Assembly (NCBI RefSeq): GCF_005954645.2
Contig: NZ_CP040695.2
Span: 1,860,001-1,924,000, forward strand
Origin: Nocardioides sp. S-1144
GTDB taxonomy: Bacteria > Actinomycetota > Actinomycetes > Propionibacteriales > Nocardioidaceae
Length of the DNA stretch: 64,000 nucleotides
Direction of reading: 5' to 3'
Shown in pieces: positions 35,904-46,965 of this stretch. A model generated the notes under the pieces. It had not been told where the DNA came from and made no database searches. It saw only the letters and a program-made list of their open reading frames with translations. Numbering within the stretch: position 1 is the stretch's first letter; each line of letters starts with the position of its first letter. A program made the position numbers and the translations under genes.

Positions 35904-37072
35904 GCAGCACGGTGTCCGCGCCGGCGTCGCTGCTGCGCGCCCGGACCGCGGTCGGGCTCGCCTTCGGGCTCAACGGGGCCCTGTTCTCCACCTTCGTCTC
36001 CCGCGTCCCCGATCTGCGCTCCGGTCTCGACCTCGGCAACGGCGGCCTCGGGGTGCTGCTGCTGATGATCGCCGTCGGCTCGCTGGTGGCGCTGCCCACG
36101 AGCGGCGCCCTGGTCGCGCGGTTCGGGGCGGCCGCCGTCGTCCGATCCGCAGCGGTGCTCAGCGTGTCCGGGATGGCGCTGGCCGCCGTGGCCGCCGACG
36201 TCGTCGGCTCGGTGCCCGTCGCCGCGGTCGGCCTGGTCGCCCAGGGGGCCGGCATCGGCGCCTGGGACGTCGCGATGAACCTGGAGGGTGCCGAGGTCGA
36301 GCGGCGGCTGGGCCGCACAATCATGCCCCGCTTCCACGCCGGGTTCAGTCTCGGCACGGTGCTCGGGGCGTTGCTCGGCGTCGCCGTGGTCGCGCTGGGG
36401 GTGAGCATGGCGCCGCACCTGGTGGTGCTGGGCGCGGCCGTGCTCGGCGCGGTGCTGCTGGCCACCCGGACGTTCCTCCCGGTCGAGCCCGAGCCGGCGC
36501 CGTCGGGCAGCGCGGCGGCGTGGCGCGAGCCCCGCACGCTCGCCGTCGGGGTGATGGTGCTGGCCTTCGCCGTGGCCGAGGGGTCGGCCAACGACTGGCT
36601 GACCCTGGCGCTGGTCGACGGCTACGACGTCGAGCACTGGGTCGGCGTCGGGGGCTTCGCGCTCTTCGTGTCGGCGATGACCCTCGGCCGGCTGCTCGGC
36701 CCGGTGGTGCTCGACCGCTGGGGGCGCGCTCCCTGCCTGTGGGCGACCGCGGCGCTGTCGGCGGTGGGGCTGCTGCTCGTCGTGCACGGCCAGGTCTGGC
36801 CGGTGGTCGTGGTCGGGATCGTCGCGTGGGGGATGGGCGCCTCGCTGGGGTTCCCGGTGGGGATGAGCGCGGCCGCCGACGACCCCGCGCGGGCCGCCGC
36901 CCGCGTCAGCGTGGTCTCGACGATCGGGTACGCGGCCTTCCTCGGCGGGCCGCCGCTGCTGGGCTCCCTCGGCGACCGGGTCGGGACCCTGCCGGCGCTC
37001 CAGGTCGTGGCGGTGCTGATGGTGCCGGCCGCGGTCGCCGTCCTGGCGACGCGTCCGGTCCGGGCCTCCTAG
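35900..37072 (+). CDS. MFS transporter
   Basis: A 390-residue 12-helix permease. The N-half has GLAFGLNGALFSTFVSRVPDLRSGLDL, and the cytoplasmic loop 2-3 motif is weak (GALVARFGAAAV). This resembles the YbjJ-like branch of MFS transporters, often annotated as sugar or fucose-permease-like; the substrate is unknown. The GTG start overlaps the DUF2550 stop by four bases. Its stop overlaps the convergent next gene by four bases. Confidence 0.85.
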   Translation: MSSTVSAPASLLRARTAVGLAFGLNGALFSTFVSRVPDLRSGLDLGNGGLGVLLLMIAVGSLVALPTSGALVARFGAAAVVRSAAVLSVSGMALAAVAADVVGSVPVAAVGLVAQGAGIGAWDVAMNLEGAEVERRLGRTIMPRFHAGFSLGTVLGALLGVAVVALGVSMAPHLVVLGAAVLGAVLLATRTFLPVEPEPAPSGSAAAWREPRTLAVGVMVLAFAVAEGSANDWLTLALVDGYDVEHWVGVGGFALFVSAMTLGRLLGPVVLDRWGRAPCLWATAALSAVGLLLVVHGQVWPVVVVGIVAWGMGASLGFPVGMSAAADDPARAAARVSVVSTIGYAAFLGGPPLLGSLGDRVGTLPALQVVAVLMVPAAVAVLATRPVRAS

Positions 37073-37854
37073 GCGGCGCTCGCGCCGTCGCGCGCGGTGG
37101 CCCGGTCGTCGTGGTCGCCCCGCCCGCCGCCCCCGGTGGCGGACGGCGTCCGGCGACCGAGGACCCAGGGCAGGGTCAGCAGCGCCCAGACCCCGGCGAT
37201 CACCACGACCTCGATCGCGACGTAGCCCGGCCACGGACCGAGCAGGTCGAGCGGGGAGCTGACCGACGGCTTGCGGTTGAGGTAGCCGTAGTTGGCGCCC
37301 GAGATCGCGTTGAACCCCATCATGGTGAGCACCCAGCCGAACGTCACCGCCACCGCGACGCGGTAGCCGCGCCAGGTGGGCCGCTCGCCGAGCGCGACGA
37401 GCAGGACCATCGCCCAGACGCTGGCCAGGTGCATCCCCCAGAACATCCACCACCGCGGGTCGGGGAACGCCTCCTGCAGCGACGGCGTCACGATCGCCTG
37501 GGTGACGAGCGTGGTGGCCCAGAAGTAGAGCAGCGCGCAGGCGCCGGGGTGCCGGGTCCACAGCGCGAAGGCCGCCAGCATCCAGCTGAGGTCGCAGACC
37601 TGGAGCGGGAGCGACGTGCCGAGGTCGAAGTCACCCGGGAGCAGCTGGAGGACCTGCAGCGGGATCGTGAAGGCGAGGATCGCCAGCGCGAGCCCCCGGC
37701 GCACGCGGGTCTCCGTGCCGGCTCCACCGCGGGCGAGGTGGCGCCCGAGGGCCATCGCGGCGACACAGCCGAGGACCGCGAGCCCCATCAGGAGGAGGTG
37801 CTCGGTGCTGAAGGACTGGAAGCGGTCGGCGGCCAGCGGCGCGATCATGGGCAT
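37069..37854 (-). CDS. TIGR02206 family membrane protein
   Basis: A 261-residue protein with seven or so membrane helices. The sequence FSTEHLLLMGLAVLG at the start, LPLQVCDLSWMLAAFALW, SLQEAFPDPRWWMFWGMHLAS and the ending Gly/His/Asp-rich tail match, from memory, the TIGR02206 (YwaF/TMEM164-like) family. Conserved His and Glu residues in the helices suggest an enzyme or transporter; function unknown. Two ATGs two codons apart could start it; I use the outer one. Confidence 0.8.
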   Translation of the reverse strand: MPMIAPLAADRFQSFSTEHLLLMGLAVLGCVAAMALGRHLARGGAGTETRVRRGLALAILAFTIPLQVLQLLPGDFDLGTSLPLQVCDLSWMLAAFALWTRHPGACALLYFWATTLVTQAIVTPSLQEAFPDPRWWMFWGMHLASVWAMVLLVALGERPTWRGYRVAVAVTFGWVLTMMGFNAISGANYGYLNRKPSVSSPLDLLGPWPGYVAIEVVVIAGVWALLTLPWVLGRRTPSATGGGGRGDHDDRATARDGASAA

Positions 37855-37937
37855 GGACCTACCCTCGCCGGACCGGGCCGACACCGCCTGAGTACGCGGG
37901 CCCGGATCGCCCCGGGAGCCCGCCGTCGGGGCCGGAC

Positions 37938-41153
<3,216 letters not shown>

Positions 41154-41219
41154 GCTGCCACCCGACGCCGACAGGGCGGGCTGCTCGTCCCCAGGGACGC
41201 CGGGTCCGGCGCCCCGGGC

Positions 41220-41798
41220 TCAGCCGCGCTCGCCGCCCGGCACCCACAGCACGTCGCCGTTCTCGCGGTTGGCGTGGCGGGCGAGGATGAAGACCAGGTC
41301 GGAGAGCCGGTTGAGGTAGGTGATGGCGAGCTTGTTCATCGTCGCCTCGCCGTGGACCTCGTAGGCGGCCCAGGCCGAGCGCTCGGCCCGCCGGACGACC
41401 GTGCGGCACACGTGCAGGTGGGCGGCGCCGGGGGTGCCCCCGCTGAGGATGAACGAGCGCAGCTTCTCCAGGGGCTCGTTGTACTGGTCGCACCAGGCCT
41501 CGAGCCGGTCGACGTAGTCCTGGGTGATCCGCAGCGGCGGGAACTCCGGGTCGGGCACCACGGGGGTGCAGAAGTCGGCGCCGACGTCGAAGAGGTCGTT
41601 CTGCACGTGCACGAGGATCCGCACCACGTCGTCCTCGAGCCCGCCCTGCGCGACGGCCAGGCCGAGGTTCGCGTTGGCCTCGTCGACGTCGGCGTAGGCG
41701 TGCAGCCGCAGGTCGTTCTTCGTCGTCAGGCTCATGTCGCCCAGGCGGGTCTCGCCGCCGTCGCCGGTCCGGGTGTAGATGCGGGTGAGGTTGACCAT
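41220..41798 (-). CDS. Cob(I)alamin adenosyltransferase, PduO type
   Basis: A 192-residue trimeric enzyme that adenosylates cob(I)alamin to make coenzyme B12. Motifs: TRTGDGGETRLGD at the ATP site (residues 8-20), DVDEANANLGLA, RSFILSGG and the C-terminal CRTVVRRAER, all PduO-like rather than CobA-like. The ATG follows TACCTT by 6 bases, so it is probably leaderless. A longer frame upstream is not needed. It lies 0.5 kb from the B12-dependent mutase MeaA, whose cofactor it makes, and the two genes are divergent. Confidence 0.92.
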   Translation of the reverse strand: MVNLTRIYTRTGDGGETRLGDMSLTTKNDLRLHAYADVDEANANLGLAVAQGGLEDDVVRILVHVQNDLFDVGADFCTPVVPDPEFPPLRITQDYVDRLEAWCDQYNEPLEKLRSFILSGGTPGAAHLHVCRTVVRRAERSAWAAYEVHGEATMNKLAITYLNRLSDLVFILARHANRENGDVLWVPGGERG

Positions 41799-41804
41799 GG
41801 GGTG

Positions 41805-41810
41805 AAGGTA
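41805..41810 (-). promoter_or_regulatory. -10 box of the adenosyltransferase gene
   Basis: TACCTT on the minus strand ends 6 bases before the ATG at 41798, a leaderless layout. I found no cobalamin riboswitch in the 145-base gap to the STAS gene. Confidence 0.45.
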
Positions 41811-41943
41811 GCGGGCGGTGCCGCGGCCGGGGCGGGGCGGCGACGAAACTCGCTGGCACCACGGTGCAACCTCTGGGACGTTCGGAGCGTCATAGTGGGT
41901 GACAGGACGACGTGTGACCTGCGCTACACCGGGAGGCCCAGCG

Positions 41944-42249
41944 ATGGACATCGTGAGCGACGGACCCGCGCTCGTGCTGAGCGGCGACTTCGACGTGCGC
42001 AGCACCTGGGAGGTCCGGATCGCCGTCTACGACCACCTCGCCGCCCACGACCACGTGGTCGTCGACCTGACCGACGTCGACTCGGTCGACGTCACCGCGC
42101 TCCGGGTGCTCGCGGCCGCCTCGCGGCACGCGGTCCACGAGGGTCGGCACCTCACGCTGCGCGGGTGCAACGGCGCCGTGCGCCGGCTGCTGCACCTGAC
42201 CCACCTCTACCGGCTGGTCGAGGTCGAGCGCGCCGCCGTCCCCGCCTAG
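41944..42249 (+). CDS. STAS-domain protein (anti-sigma factor antagonist-like)
   Basis: A 101-residue single STAS domain, the fold of SpoIIAA-type anti-anti-sigma factors. VVVDLTDVDSVDVTALRVLAAASRHA is the core motif. The usual phosphoacceptor Ser (DSSGL in SpoIIAA) corresponds to Thr51 in DVTAL, so phosphorylation control is possible but not certain. GGGAGG is 7 bases before ATG 41944, which decides this start over a GTG at 41899. No anti-sigma kinase or sigma factor gene is adjacent, so its partners are elsewhere. Confidence 0.85.
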   Translation: MDIVSDGPALVLSGDFDVRSTWEVRIAVYDHLAAHDHVVVDLTDVDSVDVTALRVLAAASRHAVHEGRHLTLRGCNGAVRRLLHLTHLYRLVEVERAAVPA

Positions 42250-42296
42250 GTGCGCTGGCAAGGCCCCGGGGTGTCGGATATGCCACTCCGGACGTA

Positions 42297-42326
42297 GTTA
42301 CCAGCGAGTTAACTTCCGCCTACCCT
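42297..42326 (+). promoter_or_regulatory. meaA promoter with GTTACC-type operator candidate
   Basis: TACCCT (42321-42326) ends 6 bases before the ATG at 42333. Overlapping the -35 area, 42297-42313 reads GTTACC-N5-GTTAAC, an imperfect palindrome (5 of 6 pairs). The same GTTACC element recurs at the hydroxyacyl-CoA dehydrogenase, ccr and thiolase promoters. Confidence 0.45.
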
Positions 42327-42332
42327 CGGTCC

Positions 42333-44390
42333 ATGACCGAGACGGACAGCGCGGGACGCCGGCCGAGGGACACGCCGTGGGTGATGCGGACCTACGCCGG
42401 GCACTCGACGGCGACGGCGTCGAACGCCCTCTACCGGACCAACCTCGCCAAGGGGCAGACCGGGCTCTCGGTCGCCTTCGACCTGCCGACGCAGACCGGC
42501 TACGACCCCGACTCGCCCCTGGCGCGCGGCGAGGTCGGCAAGGTCGGCGTGCCGGTGCCGCACCTCGGTGAGATGCGGCGGCTCTTCGACGACATCCCGC
42601 TGACCGGGATGAACACCTCGATGACCATCAACGCCACCGCGATGTGGATGCTCGCGCTGTACCAGGTGGCCGCCGAGGAGCAGAACCCCGGCCTGGAGCC
42701 CTCCGAGGTCGCCCACCAGCTCGCCGGCACCACCCAGAACGACATCATCAAGGAGTACCTCTCGCGCGGGACCTACGTCTTCCCGCCGCAGCACTCGCTG
42801 CGCCTGATCAGCGACATGATCGCCTACACCGTGCACGAGATCCCGAGGTGGAACCCGATCAACATCTGCAGCTACCACCTGCAGGAGGCCGGCGCGACGC
42901 CGACGCAGGAGATCGCCTACGCGCTGTGCACCGCGATCGCCGTCCTCGACCAGGTCAAGGGGTCGGGCCAGGTCTCCGAGGCCGACTTCGGCAGGGTCGT
43001 CGGGCGGATCTCGTTCTTCGTCAACGCCGGCGTCCGCTTCGTCGAGGAGATGTGCAAGATGCGCGCCTTCGTGCGGATGTGGGAGGAGATCACCCGCGAC
43101 CGCTACGGCGTCGAGGACCCGAAGATGCGCCGGTTCCGCTACGGCGTGCAGGTCAACTCCCTCGGCCTGACCGAGGCCCAGCCCGAGAACAACGTGCAGC
43201 GGATCGTGCTCGAGATGCTCGGCGTGACGCTGTCGAAGGACGCCCGCGCCCGCGCCGTCCAGCTGCCGGCGTGGAACGAGGCCCTCGGCCTGCCGCGCCC
43301 GTGGGACCAGCAGTGGTCGCTGCGCCTCCAGCAGGTGCTGGCCTTCGAGTCCGACCTCCTCGAGCACGAGGACATCTTCGACGGCTCCCACGTGGTCGAG
43401 GCCAAGGTCGCCGAGCTCGTCGAGGGCGCGACGGCCGAGATGGACCGGGTCCAGGCCCTCGGCGGCGCGATCGTCGCGGTCGAGTCCGGCTACATGAAGC
43501 AGGAGCTGGTCTCCGCGCACGCCGCCCGCCGGGCCCGGATCGAGAACGGCGAGGAGGTGATCGTCGGCGTCAACCGCTTCGAGACCACCGAGCCGTCCCC
43601 GCTGACCGCCGACCTCGACGGCGCCATCATGGCCGCCGACCCGCTGGCCGAGCGGGCGGCGCTCGACTCGGTGGCGGCCTGGAAGGAGCAGCGCGACGAG
43701 GACGGCGTCCGCGCGGCCCTGCAGCGGCTCGCCGAGGACGCCAGGACCGACACGAACCTCATGGTCGCCACCCTCGCCGCGGCCCGCGCCGGCGCGACGA
43801 CGGGGGAGTGGGCCGGCACCCTGCGCGAGGTCTTCGGCGAGTTCCGCGCGCCGACCGGCGTCGGCGGCGCCGTCGGGGTCGCCGAGGCCGGGGCCGAGCT
43901 CACCGACGTCCGGGAGCGGGTGCGCGCCACCGGCGAGGAGCTCGGCGGACGGCTGCGGCTGCTCGTCGGCAAGCCGGGTCTCGACGGGCACTCGAACGGC
44001 GCCGAGCAGGTCGCCGTCCGAGCCCGCGACGCCGGTTTCGAGGTCATCTACCAAGGGATCCGGCTCACGCCCGAGCAGATCGTCAGCGCCGCCGTGGCCG
44101 AGGACGTGCACTGCGTCGGCCTCTCGATCCTGTCCGGCAGCCACATGGAGCTGGTGCCGTCGGTGCTGGAGGGCCTGCGCGCGGCCGGGCTCGACGACGT
44201 CCCGGTGATCGTCGGCGGGATCATCCCGGACTCCGACGGCCGGCTGCTGAGGGAGGCGGGGGTCGCCGCGGTCTACACGCCGAAGGACTTCGGCCTCACC
44301 GCCATCATGGGCGGCATCGTCGAGGTCATCCGGGCCGCCCACGGCCTCGACCCCCTCGCCTCCGACGCTGGGCTCGCAGCCCGGGGGTGA
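42333..44390 (+). CDS. meaA: MeaA, ethylmalonyl-CoA mutase-type B12-dependent mutase
   Basis: A 685-residue fused mutase. The TIM-barrel substrate domain (WVMRTYAGHSTATASN near residue 16, AFDLPTQTGYDPDS, GMNTSMTINATA, LQEAGATP) is followed by a linker and a C-terminal cobalamin-binding domain with the base-off motif D551-x-H553-x-x-G556. Length, fusion and sequence match from memory Streptomyces MeaA, now assigned as ethylmalonyl-CoA mutase, which isomerises (2R)-ethylmalonyl-CoA to methylsuccinyl-CoA. Ccr, the epimerase and MeaB in this window fit that pathway. The true start ATG 42333 follows a -10 box by 6 bases; the reading frame stays open for 4 kb upstream only by GC bias. Confidence 0.93.
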   Translation: MTETDSAGRRPRDTPWVMRTYAGHSTATASNALYRTNLAKGQTGLSVAFDLPTQTGYDPDSPLARGEVGKVGVPVPHLGEMRRLFDDIPLTGMNTSMTINATAMWMLALYQVAAEEQNPGLEPSEVAHQLAGTTQNDIIKEYLSRGTYVFPPQHSLRLISDMIAYTVHEIPRWNPINICSYHLQEAGATPTQEIAYALCTAIAVLDQVKGSGQVSEADFGRVVGRISFFVNAGVRFVEEMCKMRAFVRMWEEITRDRYGVEDPKMRRFRYGVQVNSLGLTEAQPENNVQRIVLEMLGVTLSKDARARAVQLPAWNEALGLPRPWDQQWSLRLQQVLAFESDLLEHEDIFDGSHVVEAKVAELVEGATAEMDRVQALGGAIVAVESGYMKQELVSAHAARRARIENGEEVIVGVNRFETTEPSPLTADLDGAIMAADPLAERAALDSVAAWKEQRDEDGVRAALQRLAEDARTDTNLMVATLAAARAGATTGEWAGTLREVFGEFRAPTGVGGAVGVAEAGAELTDVRERVRATGEELGGRLRLLVGKPGLDGHSNGAEQVAVRARDAGFEVIYQGIRLTPEQIVSAAVAEDVHCVGLSILSGSHMELVPSVLEGLRAAGLDDVPVIVGGIIPDSDGRLLREAGVAAVYTPKDFGLTAIMGGIVEVIRAAHGLDPLASDAGLAARG

Positions 44391-44398
44391 GGCGCAGG

Positions 44399-44429
44399 AG
44401 AGGGTAGCCTCACCTCATTCTGCTAGCCT
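44399..44429 (+). promoter_or_regulatory. Promoter with DtxR/IdeR-type iron box
   Basis: Positions 44399-44417 match the iron-box consensus TTAGGTTAGGCTCACCTAA at 14 of 19 bases, with the core 44401-44415 at 13 of 15. TAGCCT (44424-44429) is the -10 box, 7 bases before the GTG at 44437. The box covers the -35 region. Confidence 0.6.
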
Positions 44430-44436
44430 GGTCGAC

Positions 44437-44625
44437 GTGGGCAAGGGCAACGTCGCGAAGCTTCCGAAGATGAAGTGCTGCGAGTCGAGGAAGAAGTGCG
44501 GTCGGTGCCCGCTGCGCATGCTCAAGGAGGGCACGCTGCCCCCGGGGTATACCGTGAAGCGTCGCCATCTGGTCCGTCTCGACGGCAAGAAGGTCACCAA
44601 GAAGAAGCTCACGAAGGCGGCCTGA
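44437..44625 (+). CDS. Small Cys- and Lys-rich protein upstream of ferritin
   Basis: A 62-residue, strongly basic protein with four clustered cysteines C14, C15, C21 and C24 (CCESRKKCGRC) and a Lys-rich C-terminus (KKVTKKKLTK). I recall similar unnamed short proteins in other actinobacteria. The cysteines could bind zinc or iron; the charge suits RNA or protein binding. It is first behind an iron-box promoter with ferritin 26 bases downstream, so a role in iron storage or release is a reasonable hypothesis, comparable in size and position to Bfd of E. coli but with different Cys spacing. The leaderless GTG start is set by the -10 box. Confidence 0.8.
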   Translation: MGKGNVAKLPKMKCCESRKKCGRCPLRMLKEGTLPPGYTVKRRHLVRLDGKKVTKKKLTKAA

Positions 44626-44651
44626 CAGCCTTCTCTGACCCGGAGGCTCCC

Positions 44652-45176
44652 GTGCCCGCACCCCGTTTCGTCGACCTGCTCAACGCCCAGATCGGCAACG
44701 AGCTGTCTGCCCACAACCAGTACCTCTCGGTCGCGGTCCACTACGACGCGCTGACCATGCCGCAGATGGCCGCCCTCTTCTACGGGCAGGCGCTCGAGGA
44801 GCGCGACCACGCGATGATGATGGTGCAGTACCTCCTCGACACCGACGCCGACGTCGTGATCCCGGGCGTCGAGGCACCGGTGCCGACCTTCGTGGGCGTC
44901 GTCGCCCCGGTCGAGCTCGCGCTGGCCCAGGAGAAGAAGGTCACCGAGCAGATCAACCAGCTGCTGCGGGTCGCGCGCGAGGAGGGCGACTTCGCCTCCG
45001 AGCAGTTCATGCAGTGGTTCATCAAGGAACAGGTCGAGGAGGTCGCCACCATGAGCGACCTGCTGGCCGTGGTCAACCGCAACGCCGACGACATCGACGA
45101 CATCGAGGACTACGTGGCCCGCGAGCAGGGTGGCGAGGGCGCCGACGCCACCGCCCCGAGGATCGCCGGCGCGTAG
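44652..45176 (+). CDS. Ferritin (non-haem, BfrB/FtnA type)
   Basis: A 174-residue four-helix iron-storage protein forming a 24-subunit cage. Ferroxidase-site residues E17 (GNELSAHNQYL), E50 and H53 (ALEERDHAMMM), and further Glu in LALAQEKKVTEQI and KEQVEEVATM are present. The haem-ligand Met of bacterioferritin at mid-helix is not evident, so it is a ferritin proper, like mycobacterial BfrB. CGGAGG is 5 bases before the GTG. Probably co-transcribed with the Cys-rich gene upstream and iron-regulated. The C-tail beyond the last helix is Gly/Ala rich. Confidence 0.93.
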   Translation: MPAPRFVDLLNAQIGNELSAHNQYLSVAVHYDALTMPQMAALFYGQALEERDHAMMMVQYLLDTDADVVIPGVEAPVPTFVGVVAPVELALAQEKKVTEQINQLLRVAREEGDFASEQFMQWFIKEQVEEVATMSDLLAVVNRNADDIDDIEDYVAREQGGEGADATAPRIAGA

Positions 45177-45187
45177 GCGCCAGCCCG

Positions 45188-46051
45188 ATGAGGGTCATCG
45201 TCGTCGGGGCCGGCGTGGTCGGCCTGACCTGCGCCGTGCGGCTGCTCGAGGCGGGCCACCGCGTCGACGTCGTCGCCCGCGACCTGCCGCTGGAGACGAC
45301 GTCCGCGGTCGCGGCCGGGCTCGTGCACCCGCACCGGGCCGGGCCTCCCGACCTCGTCGAGGCGTGGACGGCGCGGTCGGTCGCGGCCTACGAGGCCCTG
45401 AGCCGGGTCGGGACCGGCGTGCCGCACGGCGTCGTGCTGATGGAGGGCACCGACGTCGAGCACGGCGTCCGGGTCGCCCCGGTCGTGGACCTCCCGGTCC
45501 ACCTGCGCTGGCTGGTCGCGCGGGTCGAGTCGCTCGGCGGCACGCTGACCCGGCTCAACCTGTCGGCCCTGGCGCACCTGGGCGGTGCCGACCGGGCCGA
45601 GCGCGGCGACGTGGTGGTCAACTGCTCGGGCCTGGGCGCCCGGCTGCTCGGCGCCGACCCGACGGTGGTGCCGGCCGCCGGCCAGGTGGTCGTCCTCGAG
45701 CAGGTCGGCCTCGACCGGTGGTGGCTCGATGCCCGGGGGCCGACCTACGTCGTGCCGCGCGAGCGGGAGATCGTGGTCGGCGGCACCGACGACGTCGGCG
45801 AGTGGAGCCGGACGCCGTCACCCGCGACGGCCGACGACATCGTCGCGCGCGCCGCGCGGCTGGTGCCGGCCCTGGCCCACGCGCGGGTGCTGCGGCACAA
45901 GGTCGGCCTGCGCCCCACGCGGCCCGAGGTGCGCCTGGAGCGGGTCGGCGGGATCGTGCACTGCTACGGCCACGGCGGCGCCGGGGTGACGCTCTCGTGG
46001 GGGTGCGCCGACGACGTCGTCGCGCTGGTCGGGCCGGTCAGCGCCGACTGA
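45188..46051 (+). CDS. FAD-dependent oxidoreductase, D-amino-acid oxidase-like
   Basis: A 287-residue flavoenzyme of the DAAO branch. The N-terminal dinucleotide motif VVGAGVVGLTCAVRLLEAG, the substrate-side strand ending PTYVVPRE and the C-terminal FAD motif CYGHGGAGVTLSWGCA are present. It is somewhat shorter than typical DAAO (about 310-350). The gene starts 11 bases after ferritin, so co-transcription is possible, though no functional link is obvious. Substrate unknown: D-amino acids are likely; glycine-like substrates are possible. Confidence 0.85.
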   Translation: MRVIVVGAGVVGLTCAVRLLEAGHRVDVVARDLPLETTSAVAAGLVHPHRAGPPDLVEAWTARSVAAYEALSRVGTGVPHGVVLMEGTDVEHGVRVAPVVDLPVHLRWLVARVESLGGTLTRLNLSALAHLGGADRAERGDVVVNCSGLGARLLGADPTVVPAAGQVVVLEQVGLDRWWLDARGPTYVVPREREIVVGGTDDVGEWSRTPSPATADDIVARAARLVPALAHARVLRHKVGLRPTRPEVRLERVGGIVHCYGHGGAGVTLSWGCADDVVALVGPVSAD

Positions 46052-46081
46052 GCGCGCACGCCGGGGCGCTCCCGGCGGGGC

Positions 46082-46489
46082 TCACGGTGCCGAGGCGTCG
46101 CCGCCGGCGACGGCGCGGTCGGCGAAGTACTGCTCGCAGGTGTCGGTCATGTACGAGATGAACGCGTCGCCGTCGGCGACGTCGTCCCTCGGGACGGCCA
46201 GGGTGTTGCGCGCCTCGTCGTAGGCCTCGTCGCCCTTGTCGTCGAGGGCGTCGACGTAGATCTCGAACCCGTCTCGGACCTGCTCGCTCACGCCGGCCGG
46301 CGTCCCGGTCTCGGCCAGCCCGGCGGCGAAGTCGCCGGCGGTGCGGTCGATGGCCGCGCTCGCGGTGCAGAAGCCCTCGAGGGAGGCGTCGGTGGGGGAG
46401 TCCGCGGCGATGCTGCCGCAGGCCGTGAGGGCCAGCAGCGTCGTGGTCGCCACGCCGGTCGTCACGGCGAGGCGGGAGCGCGGGGTCAC
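46082..46489 (-). CDS. Small putative lipoprotein
   Basis: A 135-residue protein with a signal peptide and lipobox LTAC (Cys24), then about 110 soluble residues with two further Cys (FCTAS and DTCEQYF) likely forming a disulfide. The GTG start follows TAGGTT (46501-46496) by 6 bases, a leaderless layout. It resembles its upstream neighbour at 46565 in size and general plan, so the two may be distant paralogues. Function unknown. Confidence 0.75.
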   Translation of the reverse strand: MTPRSRLAVTTGVATTTLLALTACGSIAADSPTDASLEGFCTASAAIDRTAGDFAAGLAETGTPAGVSEQVRDGFEIYVDALDDKGDEAYDEARNTLAVPRDDVADGDAFISYMTDTCEQYFADRAVAGGDASAP

Positions 46490-46513
46490 GCCCCGAACCT
46501 ACCGGGACGACGA

Positions 46514-46545
46514 CGGCCCGCCCCGACCGAGGTCGGGGCGGGCCG
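46514..46545. terminator. Perfect hairpin between two lipoprotein genes
   Basis: A 15-base inverted repeat (CGGCCCGCCCCGACC and its complement) with a 2-base centre. It lies downstream of the lipoprotein at 46565 and upstream of the one at 46082. No T-tract, but the stem is strong enough to act as a transcript end. Confidence 0.6.
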
Positions 46546-46564
46546 TGCGCGGTGGATCTGGTCG

Positions 46565-46909
46565 TCAGTTGCCGAACTCGGTGTCCTTCAGCTTGGTGCC
46601 GTCGTCCTCGCCCTCGCAGATCGTGCCGACGAACGCGTCCTGGTACGGGCCGCGCTGGTCGTCGGGCAGGGCCTCGAGACCGTCGACGAGCTCCTTGGCG
46701 TCGTCGGAGCCGTCGTCCTCGGCGGCGTCCTTCATGAAGTCGAAGAACTCGTCGGTCGACATGTCCTTGATCTCGCCACAGGTGGCGTTGTCGAGGTCGT
46801 TGCCGCCGCAGGCGGTGAGCGTCGTGCCGAGGACGACGGTCATCGCGGCCAGGCCGAGGAACCGGGTGCGCTTGCGGTTGCGGGTACGGGGGAGGGTCGA
46901 TGTAGTCAC
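46565..46909 (-). CDS. Small putative lipoprotein
   Basis: A 114-residue acidic protein. A basic n-region (PRTRNRKRTRF), hydrophobic core and lipobox LTAC are followed by GGNDLDNATCGEIKDMS and a Cys near the C-terminus (GTICEGEDD). Start GTG 46909 is 6 bases after TATGTT (46921-46916), again leaderless. The reading frame continues far upstream without a stop, but the signal peptide fixes this start. Function unknown. Confidence 0.75.
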   Translation of the reverse strand: MTTSTLPRTRNRKRTRFLGLAAMTVVLGTTLTACGGNDLDNATCGEIKDMSTDEFFDFMKDAAEDDGSDDAKELVDGLEALPDDQRGPYQDAFVGTICEGEDDGTKLKDTEFGN

Positions 46910-46965
46910 GAGCGGAACATATCCAGGCAGGTGACCGAGGAAACCTCCCGGCCCCGCCGGTCTGG

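Noticed and set aside
41799-41943. Cobalamin riboswitch upstream of the adenosyltransferase or MeaA
   Set aside because: The gap is too short for the conserved core and the promoter layout is leaderless; no B12-box-like sequence was seen.
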